A DNA stretch of 64,000 nucleotides from positions 209,012 to 273,011 of the forward strand of contig JAGHVH010000010.1 of NCBI GenBank assembly GCA_018064455.1, given 5' to 3'. The translations under genes and the position numbers were made by a program. Position 1 is the first letter of the stretch. Every line of letters starts with the position of its first letter. The notes under the pieces were generated by a model. It was not told the DNA's origin. It did not search any database and saw nothing but the letters and a program-made list of their open reading frames with translations. The stretch comes from Candidatus Limimonas egerieequi. GTDB lineage: Bacteria > Bacillota > Clostridia > Oscillospirales > Acutalibacteraceae. Shown piece after piece: positions 62,108 through 64,000 of the stretch.

Positions 62108-62144
62108 ATGCAAAAAAAAGAAGACATATACGACTAAATCCTTT
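62108..62144 (+). repeat. Direct repeat, copy 1 (about 37 bases)
   Basis: An ATGCAAAAAAAAGAAGACAT-to-ATCCTTT sequence repeated almost exactly at 62203-62240 (one A more). It flanks the hairpin at 62145-62187. Confidence 0.85.
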
Positions 62145-62198
62145 GGCTCTATAATAAATGTTGGGGTACAACATTTGTTATGGAGCCTTCTTTTTTGG
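62145..62198 (+). terminator. Long hairpin with T tract; pilin-operon terminator and/or IS end
   Basis: A 19-bp stem with two mismatches (62145-62163 with 62169-62187), loop GGGTA, followed by TTCTTTTTT. It fits a terminator for the pilin-like operon. Its left arm, GGCTCTATAATAAATGTTG, also resembles the terminal inverted repeats of ISL3-family elements, so it may be the left IS end. Confidence 0.6.
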
Positions 62199-62202
62199 AA
62201 AA

Positions 62203-62240
62203 ATGCAAAAAAAAAGAAGACATATACGACTAAATCCTTT
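62203..62240 (+). repeat. Direct repeat, copy 2 (about 38 bases)
   Basis: Second copy of the repeat at 62108-62144. Its GACATATACGA (62219-62229) is perfectly complementary to TCGTATATGTC (62278-62288), which contains the transposase ATG. Confidence 0.85.
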
Positions 62241-62283
62241 AGAATGAGATTGACTAGAAAACATTCGGAGGTGAAGTTCGTAT

Positions 62284-63486
62284 ATGTCCATTTCTAATTT
62301 TACAGAAGAATTACTAAATTTACAAGGTGTTAAAATCACAAAAATTGAGCAGTTTGAAACTGCAACCAAGATTTTCATTGAGCACGAATTTGTTGGAGGC
62401 GTTTGTCCACACTGTGGAGAAGTATCAAGAAAGGTTCACGATTACAGAACTCAAACCATTAAAGATGCCACTGCATTTGGAAAGCATGTGTACCTGGTGC
62501 TTAGAAAAAGAAGGCTTCATTGTGAGCACTGTGGCCATCATTTCTATCAACACTTAACGTTTCTTCCAAGGTACTATCGAATGACCAAACGACTAATTGA
62601 AACAGTGATACTAGCATTAACTGATGTTAGGTCATTTACCAGTGTCGCTAAGGAATTCAACCTTTCCTTACCAACCGTTATTAGAATATTCGATTTAGTT
62701 CAATACCCAAGGCCAAATGCCTTGCCAAGAACTCTAGCTATGGATGAGTTCAAAGGAAATACAGGCGGTCAAAAATTCAATTGTATTATTACCGATCCAG
62801 AGAATCATCAAGTGTTAGACATCATTGAAAAACGGTATGGTTACTACGTTGATGATTACTTCAGAAGAAATTACTCAAGAGAAGAAAGAAACAAAGTGGA
62901 ATTGTTTGTTTCTGACATGTGGAAACCATATCAAGACTGTGCTAAATACTACTTTCCTAAAGCCGCTCGAGTCATCGACAAGTACCACTGGACGAGACAA
63001 ATGACATGGGCATTTGAAAATGTCCGAAAGAGTGAACAGAAGAAGTTTAACAAGCAATACAGGATTTACTTTAAGCGTTCACGACAACTATTACTGCAAC
63101 CTTTTGATTTCCTACCTCAAGACAACCAAAGGCAAGTACTGATTATGCTAGATATATCTGTCAATCTTAGTCGCAGTCACTTTTACAAAGAATGGTTGCA
63201 AACAATCTCAAGAATCCCTAATCCACTTGAAAAACAAGCAATGTTTAAGCAATGGCTGGCAAGTACAAGTGAAGCTAAAATTCCTCAATTTAGAAGATGT
63301 ACTGAAACCTACTACAGATGGCTCCCAGAGATACTCAACTCTATGGAGACACCAATCACCAATGGATTTACAGAAGGTTGCAACAACAAGATTAAAGTCC
63401 TTAAAAGAAATGCATATGGTTACAGAAACTTTAGAAGATTCAGGAACCGTATTTTACATATATTCTCACACCAACGAGCAGCCTAA
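62284..63486 (+). CDS. ISL3 family transposase
   Basis: A 400-residue transposase. A zinc-binding pair CPHC...CEHC (residues 41-83), an HTH around residues 104-135 (VRSFTSVAKEFNLSLPTVI) and the DDE triad D154 (MDEFKG), D211 (VSDMWKP) and E364 (FTEGCNNKIKVLK) are intact, so it should be active. CGGAGGTG precedes the ATG by about ten bases. The start codon can pair with upstream repeats (see repeat entries), which may limit translation from read-through RNA. Confidence 0.93.
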   Translation: MSISNFTEELLNLQGVKITKIEQFETATKIFIEHEFVGGVCPHCGEVSRKVHDYRTQTIKDATAFGKHVYLVLRKRRLHCEHCGHHFYQHLTFLPRYYRMTKRLIETVILALTDVRSFTSVAKEFNLSLPTVIRIFDLVQYPRPNALPRTLAMDEFKGNTGGQKFNCIITDPENHQVLDIIEKRYGYYVDDYFRRNYSREERNKVELFVSDMWKPYQDCAKYYFPKAARVIDKYHWTRQMTWAFENVRKSEQKKFNKQYRIYFKRSRQLLLQPFDFLPQDNQRQVLIMLDISVNLSRSHFYKEWLQTISRIPNPLEKQAMFKQWLASTSEAKIPQFRRCTETYYRWLPEILNSMETPITNGFTEGCNNKIKVLKRNAYGYRNFRRFRNRILHIFSHQRAA

Positions 63487-63511
63487 CGGCTACTCAAAAT
63501 GATTAATTGCG

Positions 63512-63723
63512 ACCAGCAAAGTTTTCCTTTGCTGGTGATATCCAGCCCATGGCACGAGAAAAGCGGAGTGTCAAAGCCTTTAGAGCGAAGCGTGCCTTGA
63601 CACTTCGATTTGAGCGTGCCACCAAAGCAGCGGACAGCCATTTCATCATATGTCCGCATACGTTTGACCGGCAGAAACCGAGAAAAGAGAAAGAGCTTCT
63701 GACTCTTTCGAGTCAAAAGCTCT
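63512..63723 (+). other. Hairpin-rich, GC-richer segment after the transposase
   Basis: Several perfect inverted repeats lie within 210 bases: ACCAGCAAA/TTTGCTGGT (63512-63536), GGCACG/CGTGCC (63551-63596), GTGTCAA/TTGACAC (63568-63603), GCGGACA/TGTCCGC (63630-63657) and a strong hairpin at 63692-63723. Base composition is more GC-rich than the surroundings. It may be subterminal IS structure or part of a different mobile element. Confidence 0.5.
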
Positions 63724-63808
63724 ATTTCCTAGTTCAATTTCACTTTATCGGAGTCGCGACCCCAACAATTGACAGAGAACCCTTATTTTTCATTATGGAA
63801 AAGAATTA

Positions 63809-64000
63809 TACAAAATAGAAGAAGGCACTGTGTTTGACAAGCGTTACAGTGAGGGTAAACTTGTCTTACCAACAGAGGATGAAGTTGTGGCGTATTATAG
63901 CCTCACAATAGCATCCCTTGAAGGATATGGCTTTTCACAGTATGAGATTTCAAATTTTGCAAAGTCAGGGTTTGAAAGCCGTCATAACTTAAAGTACTGG
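63809..64000 (+). pseudogene. hemW: hemW fragment (5' part missing, continues past window)
   Basis: The plus-strand frame reads YKIEEGTVFDKRYSEGKL and later YEISNFAKSGFESRHNLKYW, a clear match to the middle of HemW (radical SAM haem chaperone, formerly called oxygen-independent coproporphyrinogen oxidase-like). The first half, with the radical SAM CxxxCxxC motif, is not present: an in-frame stop occurs at about 63770 and the IS element precedes it. The gene is therefore 5'-truncated here, and the end lies outside the window. It may be a pseudogene or the product of an assembly join. Confidence 0.8.

Larger units (their letters stand above)
62145..63781 (+). mobile_element. ISL3-family insertion sequence
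   Basis: An element of about 1.64 kb around one transposase gene. The left end starts GGCTCT...TGTTGGGGT (62145-62167) and the right end (63759-63781, reverse-complemented) reads GGTTCT...TGTTGGGGT; 17 of 23 positions agree, in the range for ISL3 terminal repeats. No matching 8-bp target duplication is seen, so the right boundary is tentative or one flank was lost. Confidence 0.65.

Noticed and set aside
63507..63818. A 103-codon plus-strand frame after the transposase
   Set aside because: It has no recognisable domain, runs through several inverted repeats and the IS right end, and its tail overlaps the hemW fragment in another frame. It is most likely chance.
1..64000. CRISPR arrays, prophage, tRNA or rRNA genes
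   Set aside because: No regularly spaced repeats, phage structural genes, tRNA cloverleaf with conserved TTCRANYC arms or rRNA sequence were noticed on either strand.

Overview
The window looks like chromosomal DNA of an anaerobic Gram-positive bacterium of the Clostridia, probably a gut lineage. The reasons are AT-rich codon use, strong AGGAGG ribosome binding sites, an asp23-nusB-xseAB-ispA-dxs-tlyA-nadK-argR-recN operon, a T-box leader, a ZTP (pfl) riboswitch, a reverse-type rubrerythrin, ferredoxin-linked 2-oxoacid oxidoreductase genes and EtfAB. I cannot name a genus. Most genes lie on the minus strand.

Layout. 0-3.4 kb: end of a polyamine-type ABC ATPase gene, a cytidylate-kinase-like protein, an SLC13/ArsB-type permease, a small zinc-ribbon protein and a rubrerythrin. 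3.4-15.8 kb: a long housekeeping operon running from asp23 to a PIG-L deacetylase (stringency of fusion: NusB, TsaD-like protein, XseA/B, isoprenoid synthesis, TlyA, NadK, ArgR, RecN, TyrS). 15.8-20.7 kb: YfhO-type membrane protein, a lipoprotein amidase and a Pr6Pr-like membrane protein. 20.8-32.9 kb: a twelve-gene minus-strand operon (two small proteins, two alpha/beta hydrolases, CoA-transferase, acyl-CoA dehydrogenase, EtfBA, CoA ligase, UroD-like protein, 56-aa protein, OFA-type MFS transporter) facing a divergent PadR regulator, with a PadR-type ATGT-N8-ACAT palindrome between them. Its enzyme set is that of the caffeate-reduction (car) type. 32.9-34.4 kb: a two-gene HipA-like kinase module with its own promoter and palindromes, bracketed by two nearly identical terminators. 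34.5-46 kb: a purine operon (purE-C-F-M-N-purO-purH'-D-L) behind a ZTP riboswitch. It has a PurF without the N-terminal catalytic Cys and a split PurH function.

46-47.8 kb is a small accessory patch: Rpn-type nuclease, PIN/NYN-like nuclease and what appears to be a decayed type I toxin-antitoxin locus with an intact antisense-RNA gene. 47.8-56.3 kb is one operon behind a consensus promoter and a T-box leader whose likely specifier is CUC (Leu): an XRE-cupin-acyl-CoA synthetase fusion, a ParA-like NTPase, ferredoxin, three 2-oxoacid oxidoreductase subunits, IlvE and an SLC1 transporter with an extra N-terminal domain. A leucine-starvation switch on these genes suggests that they make branched-chain amino acids from scavenged branched-chain acids by reductive carboxylation, rather than degrade them. 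56.3-62.1 kb holds an ER-type (SipW-like) signal peptidase and a divergent set of three type IV pilin-like proteins (PilX/GspK-, PilV/GspI- and PilW/GspJ-like). The last of these is unusually large and has an EF-hand loop.

62.1-63.8 kb is an ISL3-family insertion sequence. Directly after it comes a 5'-truncated hemW, whose missing N-terminal part is not on the other side of the element. This points to an IS-mediated deletion or rearrangement, or to an assembly join at a repeat. No tRNA, rRNA or CRISPR array was seen.
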